From: Ardenticatenaceae bacterium
Lineage (GTDB): Bacteria; Chloroflexota; Anaerolineae; Promineifilales; Promineifilaceae
Assembly (NCBI GenBank): GCA_020634395.1
Contig: JACKBU010000006.1
Span: 62,001-126,000, forward strand
Direction of reading: 5' to 3'
DNA: 64,000 nucleotides
Both the position numbers and the translations under genes were made by a program. The notes under the pieces are model-generated. The model was not told the origin of the DNA. It searched no databases and was given only the letters and a program-made list of their open reading frames with translations. Of the stretch, positions 51,154-60,700 are shown piece after piece (within the stretch, counting starts at the first letter, position 1; each line of letters opens with the position of its first letter).

Positions 51154-52239
51154 ATGAAGAAACATTTACTTTTCCTGTTTGTGGCCCTGGCCCTATTAAC
51201 TGTTTTGGCCGCGTGCGGCGGCGCAGCCACACCGACCGCTGTTCCGGAGCCGACCGAGGCGCCGCTGGCAGAACCAACCGAAGCAGCGCCGGTGGAAGAA
51301 CCGACGGAAGCGGCCGCCGCCGGCGGCGGGAACTACGTTCTGGTCCCCAAAAACCTGGGCAACCCATACTTTGACACAGCCAACACCGGCGCCCAGGAAG
51401 CCGCCCAGGAATTAGGCGTGACTGTGACTTATCAGGGTTCGTCTGTGGCCGATGCCACCGAACAAATCCAGCTGCTTAACTCGTTGATTGCCCAGAACGT
51501 GGATGGCCTGGCTATTTCCGCCAACGACGCCGACGCCCTGGTGCCTACCGGCAAAGAAGCGATGGACGCTGGCATTCCGGTGGTAACCTGGGATTCGGCG
51601 ATTGCCCCAGACGGCCGTGATGTGCACATCAACCAGGCCGAGTCGCAAGGCATCGGGGCAGTACAAATCCAGATGGCTTCCGATCTGGCCGGGGGAGAAG
51701 GCCAGATTGCCATTCTCAGCGCGACGTCTACGGCGCCCAACCAGAACGAATGGATTGGCTACATGGAAGAAGAACTGAAGAAGCCGGAATACTCCGGCCT
51801 GGAACTGGTGGCCACCGTCTACGGCGATGACGAAGACGAAAAAAGCTACAACGAGGCCATGGGCCTGATGCAAACCTATCCCGACCTGAAAGTCATCATC
51901 GCCCCGACGACTGTGGGTATCGCCGCTTCGGCGCGCGCCGTGCAAGATGCCGACAAGGTCGGCCAGGTATTTGTCACCGGCCTGGGAACCCCCAACCAGA
52001 TGCGCGAATACGTCAAGAGCGGCGCCGCGCCGCAGTTTGCCCTGTGGAATCCGGCCGACCTGGGCTACCTAGCCATTTACACCCTCAACGCCATCGCTAC
52101 CGGCGAGATTGCTGGGGAACCGGGCGACACCTTTGAAGCCGGGAAACTTGGCTCTTACACCATTGCCGACGACGGAACTATCCTGCTGGGACCGCCCACC
52201 GTCTTTAGCGCCGACAACATCGACGATTTTGACTTCTAG
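51154..52239 (+). CDS. rhaS: Rhamnose ABC transporter substrate-binding lipoprotein (RhaS-type)
   Basis: A 361-aa lipoprotein. The signal peptide ends at the lipobox VLAAC with C21 as the lipidated residue, followed by a Pro/Thr/Glu-rich tether (to about residue 60) and a type 1 sugar-binding fold (YVLVPKNLGNPYFDTANTG, GLAISANDADALV, TWDSAIAPDGRDVHINQ). The opening with NPYFD and the VNTWDS-like segment match rhamnose/autoinducer-2 class binding proteins. The ATG at 51154 leaves GAGGAG 9 nt upstream; the ATG at 51145 is too close to it. It follows the second permease by 149 bp. Confidence 0.88.
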   Translation: MKKHLLFLFVALALLTVLAACGGAATPTAVPEPTEAPLAEPTEAAPVEEPTEAAAAGGGNYVLVPKNLGNPYFDTANTGAQEAAQELGVTVTYQGSSVADATEQIQLLNSLIAQNVDGLAISANDADALVPTGKEAMDAGIPVVTWDSAIAPDGRDVHINQAESQGIGAVQIQMASDLAGGEGQIAILSATSTAPNQNEWIGYMEEELKKPEYSGLELVATVYGDDEDEKSYNEAMGLMQTYPDLKVIIAPTTVGIAASARAVQDADKVGQVFVTGLGTPNQMREYVKSGAAPQFALWNPADLGYLAIYTLNAIATGEIAGEPGDTFEAGKLGSYTIADDGTILLGPPTVFSADNIDDFDF

Positions 52240-52256
52240 ACTTCTTTAGAAAAATG

Positions 52257-52291
52257 CCCGGCAGGTTTGCGATTTCCCGAAACCTGCCGGG
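52257..52291. terminator. Hairpin after rhaS (partial terminator or stabiliser)
   Basis: CCCGGCAGGTTT (52257-52268), 11-nt loop, AAACCTGCCGGG (52280-52291). A perfect 12-bp stem 17 bp past the stop. The next bases are CCGTTGTTT, not a full U-tract, so read-through into the catabolic genes is expected. It may set a higher level of transporter than enzymes. Confidence 0.6.
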
Positions 52292-52318
52292 CCGTTGTTT
52301 AGCCATTGGAGACAACAC

Positions 52319-52636
52319 ATGAAGCGTGTGGGATTTCTACTAAGGGTAAAAGCCGATAAGCTGGAAGAATACAAAGCGCATCACCAAGAAGTCTGGCCAG
52401 AGATGTTGAATGCCCTGCGCGAATCGGGCTGGCACAACTACTCGCTCTTCCTGCGCAGCGATGGACTGCTGTTTGGCTACTTTGAAACGCCGCACAGTCT
52501 GGCCCAGGCCCAGGCTATGATGGCCGAAAAAGAGGTCAATACCCGTTGGCAAGAGTTTATGGCCCCTTATTTTGAAACCAATACACGGCCGGACGAAATG
52601 TTTCAGGAGTTGGAAGAAGTTTTCCACCTGGATTGA
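52319..52636 (+). CDS. rhaM: L-rhamnose mutarotase
   Basis: A 105-aa small enzyme that interconverts alpha and beta L-rhamnose before isomerisation. It starts MKRVGFLLRVKADKLEEYKAHH, which is close to the family start, with the active-site His in HHQEVWPEM (near 21-22), WHNYSLFL near 37-44, and the GYFE motif near 53. The ATG at 52319 has GGAGA 6 nt upstream. It sits between two hairpins, 79 bp after rhaS and 88 bp before the isomerase. Confidence 0.92.
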   Translation: MKRVGFLLRVKADKLEEYKAHHQEVWPEMLNALRESGWHNYSLFLRSDGLLFGYFETPHSLAQAQAMMAEKEVNTRWQEFMAPYFETNTRPDEMFQELEEVFHLD

Positions 52637-52647
52637 CGTTTCAATTT

Positions 52648-52681
52648 AAGCATGAGCACCACCCTGGTGGCGCTCATGCTT
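52648..52681. terminator. Hairpin between rhaM and the isomerase
   Basis: AAGCATGAGC and GCTCATGCTT form a 10-bp stem, extended by CCACC/GGTGG after one mismatch. Only a short T stretch follows, so it is likely a processing or pausing site in the operon rather than a full stop. Confidence 0.5.
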
Positions 52682-52724
52682 TAGCTGAAACACGCGACGA
52701 CGCAGAAGATGAGGAGAAAAGCGC

Positions 52725-53999
52725 ATGAATAACCAGCCGGCAGATGCTGAGATTCGGAATGCTTACGAACTGGCGAAAGAACGGTATGCCGCCCTTCATG
52801 TAGATACGGAAGAAGCCATCGCCAAATTGGAGAACATTGGCATCAGCCTGCACTGCTGGCAGGGCGATGACGTGGGCGGATTCGAGGACCCGGAACGTGG
52901 ATTGGGCGGCGGGATTATGGCTACGGGAAATTATCCGGGGAAAGCGAGAACGGCCGTTGAACTCCGCCACGATCTCGACAAAACCTACAGCCTCATTCCC
53001 GGCACTCACCGCCTTAACCTCCACGCTATCTACCTGGAAACCGATAAAAAAGTGCCGCGCAACGAAATCCTCCCCGAACACTTTGCCAATTGGGTGGCCT
53101 GGGCCAAAGCAAACAACCACGGCCTGGACTTCAACCCCACCTGCTTCTCCCATCCGCTGGCCGATGACGGGTTTACCCTGGCCCATGCGGACGCCGGTAT
53201 CCGGCAGTTCTGGATTGAGCACTGCATCGCCTGCCGGGAGATTGGCGCCTACTTTGGGCAAGAGCTGGGGACAACGGCCGTTACCAACATCTGGATTCCC
53301 GATGGCTACAAAGACACGCCTGTCGATCGCGCGGCCCCGCGCCGGCGGCTTAAAGAGTCGCTCGACACCATTCTGGCTAAACCCTTAAACCCGGCCTACA
53401 ACCTGGACGCCGTGGAAAGCAAACTGTTTGGCCTGGGCTCAGAAAGTTACGTGGTCGGCTCGCACGAGTTTTACCTGGGTTACGCCGTGCAAAACCAGAC
53501 GCTGCTCTGCCTAGATGCCGGGCATTTCCATCCCACCGAAACCATTTCCGACAAAATTTCTTCGACCCTGTTGTATGTGCCGGAACTGCTGCTGCACGTC
53601 AGCCGCGGCGTGCGCTGGGACAGCGACCACGTCGTCACCCTGACCGACGAGCTGCAGGCGATTATGCAGGAACTGGTGCGCGGCGGCTATCTGGACCGGG
53701 TGCACATCGGCCTGGATTTTTTCGACGCCAGCATCAACCGCATCGCCGCCTGGACCATTGGCACGCGTAATGCGCTGCGCGCACTGCTGCTGGCTCTGCT
53801 GGAGCCCCTCGACCAGCTGCGCCAGCTAGAACGGGCGGGCGATTACACCGCCCGTCTGGCGCTGCTGGAAGAATTGAAAGGATTACCCTTTGGCGCGGTG
53901 TGGGATTACTACTGTTGGCAGCAAAACGTGCCGGTGGGCGTGGCTTTCCTGGACGAGATTCGCAGTTACGAGAAAGACGTATTGGCGCAGCGGGGATAA
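52725..53999 (+). CDS. rhaA: L-rhamnose isomerase
   Basis: A 424-aa TIM-barrel isomerase converting L-rhamnose to L-rhamnulose. It is of the E. coli RhaA type: ISLHCWQGDDVGGFEDPE near 40-57, ATGNYPGKARTAVELRHDL, RLNLHAIYLET, GLDFNPTCFSH, ESYVVGSHEFYLGYAVQ, CLDAGHFHPTE and RWDSDHVV. These stretches hold the Mn/metal ligands (Glu, Asp, His). Length is typical. GAGGAG precedes the ATG by 8 nt. It ends 3 bp before the rhamnulokinase start. Confidence 0.95.
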   Translation: MNNQPADAEIRNAYELAKERYAALHVDTEEAIAKLENIGISLHCWQGDDVGGFEDPERGLGGGIMATGNYPGKARTAVELRHDLDKTYSLIPGTHRLNLHAIYLETDKKVPRNEILPEHFANWVAWAKANNHGLDFNPTCFSHPLADDGFTLAHADAGIRQFWIEHCIACREIGAYFGQELGTTAVTNIWIPDGYKDTPVDRAAPRRRLKESLDTILAKPLNPAYNLDAVESKLFGLGSESYVVGSHEFYLGYAVQNQTLLCLDAGHFHPTETISDKISSTLLYVPELLLHVSRGVRWDSDHVVTLTDELQAIMQELVRGGYLDRVHIGLDFFDASINRIAAWTIGTRNALRALLLALLEPLDQLRQLERAGDYTARLALLEELKGLPFGAVWDYYCWQQNVPVGVAFLDEIRSYEKDVLAQRG

Positions 54000-54002
54000 A
54001 CC

Positions 54003-55448
54003 ATGACGGCGAAAACCGTATTGGCAGTCGATTTAGGCGCCGAGTCTGGGCGGGTGATGGCGGTCGCGTTTGACGGCCGTTCCCTGCACCTGCAAGAACT
54101 CCACCGCTTCCCCAATACGCCTGTCACGCTCAACAATACCCTGCACTGGGATTTTTTGCGCCTCTGGCGAGAAATCCAGGCCGGCATTGAGGAAGGCCAG
54201 GCCCTGCAGCCGGCCAGCCTGGGCGTGGATACTTGGGGTGTAGATTTTGCCCTGCTAGACAGCCAGGGCAATTTGATCGGCAATCCGGTGCACTACCGCG
54301 ACGGCCGTACCACCGACATGATGCCTCGCGCCTTTGCCAAAGTCCCCAAAGCCGACATCTTCGCCCAGACCGGTATCCAGTTCATGTCCATCAACACCCT
54401 CTATCAACTTCTCAGCCTCGTCGAGTCTGGCTCGCCCCAACTGCAAATCGCCGCGACCTTTCTAACCGCTCCCGACCTGCTCAACTACTGGCTGACTGGC
54501 GCCAAAGTGTGTGAATTCAGCAGTGCCACGACGACCCAGTTATTTAATCCCACCACCGGCAGGTGGGCCACGGAATTGATAGCTCAACTGGACATTCCCG
54601 GCCACATCTTCCCGGAAATCGTGCCGCCCGGAACCCGGTTGGGCGCCTACCAGCATATCCCGGTGATTGCCCCGGCCTGTCACGATACAGGCAGCGCCGT
54701 GGCGGCCGTTCCAGCCCAAAGTGCCGATTTTGCCTATATCAGCAGCGGCACCTGGAGCCTCGTCGGGCTGGAAGTGGACCGGCCGATTCTGACGCCTGAA
54801 GCACTGGCGGCCAACGTCACCAATGAGGGCGGGGTCTATGGCACGTATCGGCTGCTAAAAAATGTGATGGGTCTGTGGATTTTGCAGCAGTGCCGCGCCG
54901 CCTGGGCCGCCGCCGGCCAAAACTATTCCTATGCGGAACTGGTCGAACTGGCAGAAGCGGCGGAACCGTTTACGGCCGTTTTCAATCCCAATGATCCCGC
55001 TTTCCTCACCCCCGGCGACCACCCCCAACGCATCCGCGATTACTGCCGCCAGACCGGCCAGCCGGAACCCACAGCGCCGGGGGCCATTGTGCGCAGCGTG
55101 CTGGAAAGCCTGACTCTGGCTTATCGGGAAGTGCTGGAACAGGTAACGGCCGTGGCCCAGCGGTCCGTCTCCGTTATCCACATCGTTGGCGGCGGCACGC
55201 GGAACCAGCTTCTTAACCAGATGACGGCCAACGCGGCCGGCCTGCCCGTCGTCACCGGCCCTGTCGAGGCCACGGTCATCGGCAACGCGCTGGTCCAGCT
55301 TATCACTCTGGGCGACATTGGCGATCTGGCCCAGGCGCGGCAAATTGTAGCCGGCCGGGCTGAACTGCAGCAATATGAACCGCAAAATACGGCCGTGTGG
55401 GATGAGGTATACGGCCGTTACCAGCAACTAATTTTGCAAAAGAGGTAA
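54003..55448 (+). CDS. rhaB: Rhamnulokinase
   Basis: A 481-aa FGGY-family kinase phosphorylating L-rhamnulose at C1. It begins VLAVDLGAESGRVM, has GVDTWGVDFALLD near 76-88, ACHDTGSAVAAVPA near 225, SSGTWSLVGLE near 249, and VGGGTRNQLLNQMTANA near 396. The catalytic Asp lies in ACHDTGSA or its neighbour. Members are usually 470-490 aa. The gap to the isomerase is 3 bp and to the aldolase 6 bp, so the three enzymes are translated in step. Confidence 0.95.
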   Translation: MTAKTVLAVDLGAESGRVMAVAFDGRSLHLQELHRFPNTPVTLNNTLHWDFLRLWREIQAGIEEGQALQPASLGVDTWGVDFALLDSQGNLIGNPVHYRDGRTTDMMPRAFAKVPKADIFAQTGIQFMSINTLYQLLSLVESGSPQLQIAATFLTAPDLLNYWLTGAKVCEFSSATTTQLFNPTTGRWATELIAQLDIPGHIFPEIVPPGTRLGAYQHIPVIAPACHDTGSAVAAVPAQSADFAYISSGTWSLVGLEVDRPILTPEALAANVTNEGGVYGTYRLLKNVMGLWILQQCRAAWAAAGQNYSYAELVELAEAAEPFTAVFNPNDPAFLTPGDHPQRIRDYCRQTGQPEPTAPGAIVRSVLESLTLAYREVLEQVTAVAQRSVSVIHIVGGGTRNQLLNQMTANAAGLPVVTGPVEATVIGNALVQLITLGDIGDLAQARQIVAGRAELQQYEPQNTAVWDEVYGRYQQLILQKR

Positions 55449-55454
55449 CAAACG

Positions 55455-57641
55455 ATGTCAGAAAAAGAGTTCAAACACGTATACTACAATTGGGACGACA
55501 CCGTCGCCGATAAGCTCGACCCCGTCGAGCGGCTGCGCTACCGTTCCAATATCCTCGGCGACGACCAGCGCATCACCAACACCGGCGGCGGCAACACCTC
55601 CTCCAAAGTTATGATGACCGATCCCTTGACCGGCGAAGAGGTAGACGTCCTGTGGGTCAAAGGCTCCGGCGGCGACCTGCGCACCTCCACCCGCGCCAAC
55701 TTCGCCTCCCTGTATATGGACAAGCTCTTGGCCCTCCAAAATATCTACGACGCCGCCGCAGAAAAAGGCGTCAAAACCGCCATCGAGGACAAAATGGTGG
55801 CTATGTACCCCCATACCACCTACAACCTCAATCCCCGCGCCAGCTCCATCGACACACCGCTGCACGGTTTTATCCCTTACCGGCACGTCGACCACATGCA
55901 CCCTATCTCCGTCATCGCCATTGCCGCCAGCAAAGACCAGGAGCAGCTCACACAAGAAGTGTACGGCGACGAAGTGGGCTGGGTACCCTGGCAGCGTCCC
56001 GGCTTTGATCTGGGCCTAAAGATGGGCGAGATCGCCCAGAACAATCCCCAGATAAAGGGCCTGGTGATGGGACAGCACGGCCTCATCAACTGGGCCAACG
56101 ACGACAAAGCGTGCTACGAACTCACGCTCACGCTCATCGAAAAAGCGGCAGAATACATCGCCGCCCATGACAAAGGCGCGGACACCTTCGGCGGAGCCAA
56201 ATACCATTCGCTGCCGGAAGCGGAACGGGAAGGGCTTTTGATTCGCCTGCTGCCCACCCTACGCGGCCTGGTTTCGCAGCAAAACCGCTTCATCGGCACC
56301 GTCCACGTCACCGACAGCGTGCTGCAATTTGTCAACAGCCAGGAGGCCGCCCGCCTGGCCGAACTGGGCACATCCTGTCCTGATCACTTCCTGCGCACCA
56401 AGATCAAGCCGCTTTATGTGGATTGGGATCCGCAGGCCGAAGACTTTTCGGCTCTGCTGGCTAAGCTGGAATCTGGCCTGGACCATTATCGCCAGGACTA
56501 TGCCTCCTATTACAATGCCTGCAAACATCCCAACTCGCCGGCGATGCGCGATCCGAATCCCACGGTAATTCTCATCCCCGGCCTGGGCCTTATCGCCTGG
56601 GGCAAAAACAAGAGCGAAAGCCGCGTGACGGCCGAATTTTATTCTCTGGCCATTCAGGTTATGCGCGCCGCAGAAGCTATCAGCCAATACCAGGGCCTGC
56701 CGCGCCAGGAGGCGTTCGACATTGAATACTGGCTGCTGGAAGAGGCCAAGCTGCAGCGCATGCCGCCGGAAAAAGAGCTGGCGCGCAACGTGGTCATCGT
56801 CGTGGGGGCAGGCAGCGGCATCGGCAAGGCGACGGCCCACCGAGTAGCCCAGGAAGGCGCGCATGTCGTTTGTGTCGATCTGGACGAAGAATCGGCGAAG
56901 GAAACAGCAGGCGAACTGACGAAAAAATATGGCATGGGTATCGGCGTGGCCGGCACGGGCATCTCGGCCTGCGGCCCGGCCATCGGCCTGGGGGCAGACA
57001 TTACCAACCGCCAGTCGGTGCAGGCGATGTTGAACCAGGTGGTTCTGGCTTATGGCGGCATCGACAACATCATCGTTACGGCCGGGGTATTTGTACCACC
57101 CAGCAAAGAAGGCAAGATTTCTGATGACAAGTGGGACCTGACGTTCGCCGTGAACGTGAAGGGCGGTTACATTCTGGCCGACGAGGCCCGCAAAATCTGG
57201 GAGGCGCAGGGTTTGCCGGGCACGCTGGTGCTAACGACGAGTGTCAACGCGGCCGTCGCCAAAAAAGGGTCCGTGGCCTACGACACCAGCAAAGCAGCGG
57301 CCAACCACCTGGTGCGCGAACTGGCCATCGAGCTGGCGCCGCTGGTGCGCGTGAACGGACTGGCCCCGGCCACCGTGGTAGAAGGCAGCAGCATGTTCCC
57401 CCGCGACCGGGTGATCAGTTCACTGGTGAAGTACAATATCGACTTTGACGAAAGCGAAGAGACCGAAGCGCTGCGCGACAAGCTGGCCAACTTCTATGCG
57501 CAGCGTACGCTTACCAAATCGCCCATCACCCTGGCCGACCAGGCCGAAGCGGCCTACTTGCTTACCAGCAGCAAACTGAGCAAAACCTCAGGCCAAATCA
57601 TCAGCGTGGATGGCGGCCTGAACGAAGCGTTTTTGCGATAA
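55455..57641 (+). CDS. rhaEW: Bifunctional rhamnulose-1-phosphate aldolase / L-lactaldehyde dehydrogenase
   Basis: A 728-aa fusion. Residues 1 to about 420 are a class II aldolase (NTGGGNTSSKVMM near 36-48, VLWVKGSGGDLRT, HPISVIAIAAS, MGQHGLINW) that splits rhamnulose-1-phosphate into DHAP and L-lactaldehyde. From about 430 comes a short-chain dehydrogenase (VVIVVGAGSGIGKATA; catalytic Tyr and Lys in AYDTSKAA; Ser in LTTSVNAA), which oxidises the aldehyde to L-lactate with NAD. This fusion (RhaE-RhaW) replaces separate RhaD and aldehyde dehydrogenase in several phyla. It ends the operon before a strong terminator. AGAGG lies about 8 nt upstream. Confidence 0.93.
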   Translation: MSEKEFKHVYYNWDDTVADKLDPVERLRYRSNILGDDQRITNTGGGNTSSKVMMTDPLTGEEVDVLWVKGSGGDLRTSTRANFASLYMDKLLALQNIYDAAAEKGVKTAIEDKMVAMYPHTTYNLNPRASSIDTPLHGFIPYRHVDHMHPISVIAIAASKDQEQLTQEVYGDEVGWVPWQRPGFDLGLKMGEIAQNNPQIKGLVMGQHGLINWANDDKACYELTLTLIEKAAEYIAAHDKGADTFGGAKYHSLPEAEREGLLIRLLPTLRGLVSQQNRFIGTVHVTDSVLQFVNSQEAARLAELGTSCPDHFLRTKIKPLYVDWDPQAEDFSALLAKLESGLDHYRQDYASYYNACKHPNSPAMRDPNPTVILIPGLGLIAWGKNKSESRVTAEFYSLAIQVMRAAEAISQYQGLPRQEAFDIEYWLLEEAKLQRMPPEKELARNVVIVVGAGSGIGKATAHRVAQEGAHVVCVDLDEESAKETAGELTKKYGMGIGVAGTGISACGPAIGLGADITNRQSVQAMLNQVVLAYGGIDNIIVTAGVFVPPSKEGKISDDKWDLTFAVNVKGGYILADEARKIWEAQGLPGTLVLTTSVNAAVAKKGSVAYDTSKAAANHLVRELAIELAPLVRVNGLAPATVVEGSSMFPRDRVISSLVKYNIDFDESEETEALRDKLANFYAQRTLTKSPITLADQAEAAYLLTSSKLSKTSGQIISVDGGLNEAFLR

Positions 57642-57674
57642 AATAGGATCTCCGTTTGGCAATGGGTTTGTGAT

Positions 57675-57714
57675 AACGGCCGTTTCCACTTCCGCAGGAA
57701 ACGGCCGTTTTTTT
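57675..57714 (+). terminator. Intrinsic terminator of the rhamnose operon
   Basis: AACGGCCGTTTCC (57675-57687), 9-nt loop, GGAAACGGCCGTT (57697-57709), with seven T from 57708. The stem is perfect over 13 bp and consists of two iterated palindromes plus a short extension. Confidence 0.92.
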
Positions 57715-57726
57715 GTCTCCTCAGGT

Positions 57727-60700
57727 TCACTCTGGTTTACCCACGACCACGGGCAGAAAAACGTGCTGATTCCACCCGAAATCCTCGACGCTGTAAGGCG
57801 CCGTTTCATAAACATTCTCGGCCGCTGCCAGCTGCCACGTGCCGGCGGTGACGTCCGAGAGGCGCAGGCTTAAGCGATACGGCCCATCTGTTCTGCCGAG
57901 GGCGATATGGGCTGCCGGAAACGAGAGGGTGACAGGCTGATCACCCGGCGACAACGCCGCCTCCACGGCGGCGACGGCCACCATGCGACCCGTGGCCGTG
58001 GTCAGTTCGCCGTCCAGCCGGTAACTACCGGTGTTCGTAACGGTGAGGCCCACGCGCACATCCAGCCAATCGTAACGGCCGTCACCATCGTCGTCACGCG
58101 GCGCATCTGCAAATTCCTGGGTCAAGCCGGCTCCTGGCGGGTAGACGGTGAGAACAGCCGAGTCGGTACGCCTGAAATCGTGCCCCTGGCTGCTGCCCAC
58201 AGCCTCAACCACCACCAGGTACCGCCCTGGCCCCCGGGCCGGCAAAAATGTGCCGCCATAAACCGCGTCACCGGCCGTGCCATCCTGATGCCCGCCATCG
58301 TCCCAAAGCGGAAGGGTTTGCACAGAACCATCGGGGCTGTTGACGTGGGCCACCACTGCTGCTGCCTGTAAAGGCATGGTCCCCAAACTGACGGCGCCGG
58401 TAATAACGGCCGTTTGCCCGGCAGGCACGTAAGAGGAGACCTTCGCCTGCACAGCGGCCGGGTATTCCGGCACGGCCGTTATCTGGTAGGGCATAGGAAA
58501 CGGCACACTGTTGGCCGTCAGCGTGTAGACCCAGGTTCCGCTTACCGTACTCACGATATCGTAGCCGGCCAGTTGGCCCATGATGCCGGCCGTTTCGTAC
58601 CCTACCCCGGGCAGCACCGCGGCCGTGGCCGGCGTTAAGAGCGTGCCATCCGGGGCGGCCAGATGCAGTGATAGATCGCCCGCTGGGGCGTTGAGGTATA
58701 CGGAAACAGGCCCTCCTTCCGTAAGGGTGAAGCTGCCCGTGGCCACACTGCCGCTCACGATTTCCCCGGCCACCAGTTGGACAGCCGGGATGGCAGCGGT
58801 TTCGGCAACGGCCGTTTGCGGCCTGGAGCGGTAAGCGGTAAGGGCGCTCTGGCAGTCGGCCATGTGGGAGTTGGGACTCTCCAGATGAGGTTTTAACACG
58901 GCGTCAAAAGTATCCTGCGGATGCACATAGGAGTTGATGCCCGCCAGCAGCCAGAAATAGCCATGCATGTCGTCTGTCTCTACAGGCACGGCGAACGGGT
59001 AACGCCCTGCATAGTTTTGGTACAGCGCACTGGCGCTGGACCGGTATACGCCTAAATCGTTGGGCAGCGTAGTTTTTTGCGCCGCAGAGTAAAACCCGCC
59101 CAAGAGATCGTGGGTGGCCTGTTGGGCCCAGGCATTGCCGCCTACCAGCCAGTAGCAAACGTTGTTTGGCTGCGTATGGAGCGCGTTAAACTGCTCCATA
59201 TCAAACAGCTCGAAAATCGATCCCCACTCGTCGGGATTCAGCACGTGGCCCAACCCAATGACCAGCGCTCCGGGCAGATCCAGAGACCCTCCACCATGCG
59301 GCGACCCTAAGGTGTAGAGGTTGTCGACGAACAGCCTGTCTCCAGGGGGCAGCGCCGGATTGTGGCAGTTGGCGCCGGCTATGCCCAGGGGATCGTACAT
59401 GTCGGGCGATTCCAGGAAGGCGCGGGCGCGCAGGCCGCCATAACTGTGCCCGGCAATGTCGAAGTGACCATTCCACCCTTGATTCCAGGCCGCCACCTCG
59501 CTGTAAGCCGAACATAGATCATTCAGGATGCGACGGCCGTTTTGGTAAATAGTCAGCCCCGCGTCTGTATCGCCGGCATAAAACAGATTGCAGCCCAGAC
59601 GGTAGCCCATCGCCTCCAGGTAGGGCAGCATGAGGGCGAAGCCGGAACCATCCTCGCTGACGAGATCGGCGGCGCCCCAACCCGGCGCCAGCAGCAAAGG
59701 CTGAACGGCCGTACTCGCATCAGCACAAACGTCCGGCACAGGGCCAGACCAGGCGGGCGCCAGATCTTCAGCGGCCGCCGCCGTGATGTTGGAGGCGGCG
59801 CCACCGCCGCCGGCAACCACGTAAATATCGCTGTCGCCCGTCAGATCACTGTTAAAAGCCAGGTAGCCGCCGTCGGAGGCGTACACGCCGTTCCACTCGC
59901 TGCTCAAAAACGAGTTGGTCAACTGCGTCTCAGCGCCCGTATCGAGATTAACGGCATACAGGTCCGAGGTGAACAAATACTCGCAGCGGGCATAGACAAT
60001 GCTCTGGCCATCCGGGCTCCAATTCGGGTACAAGTCGCCGCCCAACTGGCTGGTGATTCGCCGCAAATCGCTGCCATCTTCGGCCATGACCCAGATATCC
60101 CAGTTCCAATCACAGGCTGGGGTGACGACGCTGGCGCGCATAAAAGCGATGCGACGGCCGTCGGGCGAATAACGCGGGTAGATGGCATGGTTGCCGGCAA
60201 TAGCCCCGTGCTGCCGCACGTCCCCGCCCGCAGTGTCCATAGAATACACCTGATACAGTCCCTGGCGGTTGGACGAAAACAGAATACGACGGCCGTCGGG
60301 CGACCAGGAGGGATGAATGTCTTCGGCGGTATTCTGCGTCAGCTTGAGGGGATTATCGTCCGGGCCGCGCAAGAAAATGTCGAAATCGCCGTCGGCGTTG
60401 CTGGCATAGAGAAGGTAACGGCCGTCGGGCGACCAGGACGGCGTGGCCAGGTCATGGCTGTCGTGCAGCAGCAGCGCGGCCGCCGCATCGGGAAACTGGC
60501 GCCTGTAGAGATCAAAGTCGCCGCTGCGGTTGCTGCTGAAGGTTATGGAGCCAGAGCCGGGCAGGGCATCCGGCGCGGCGGCCTGCTCCAGGCTTATGAA
60601 AGGAGAGTAATCGGCCGTTTGTTCCTGATCGGCCAATACAGCTGTCTGTGGGGTGGCCGCGCCCGGCAACAGACGGCCGTGGGCCAGGGCGGAAACGGCC

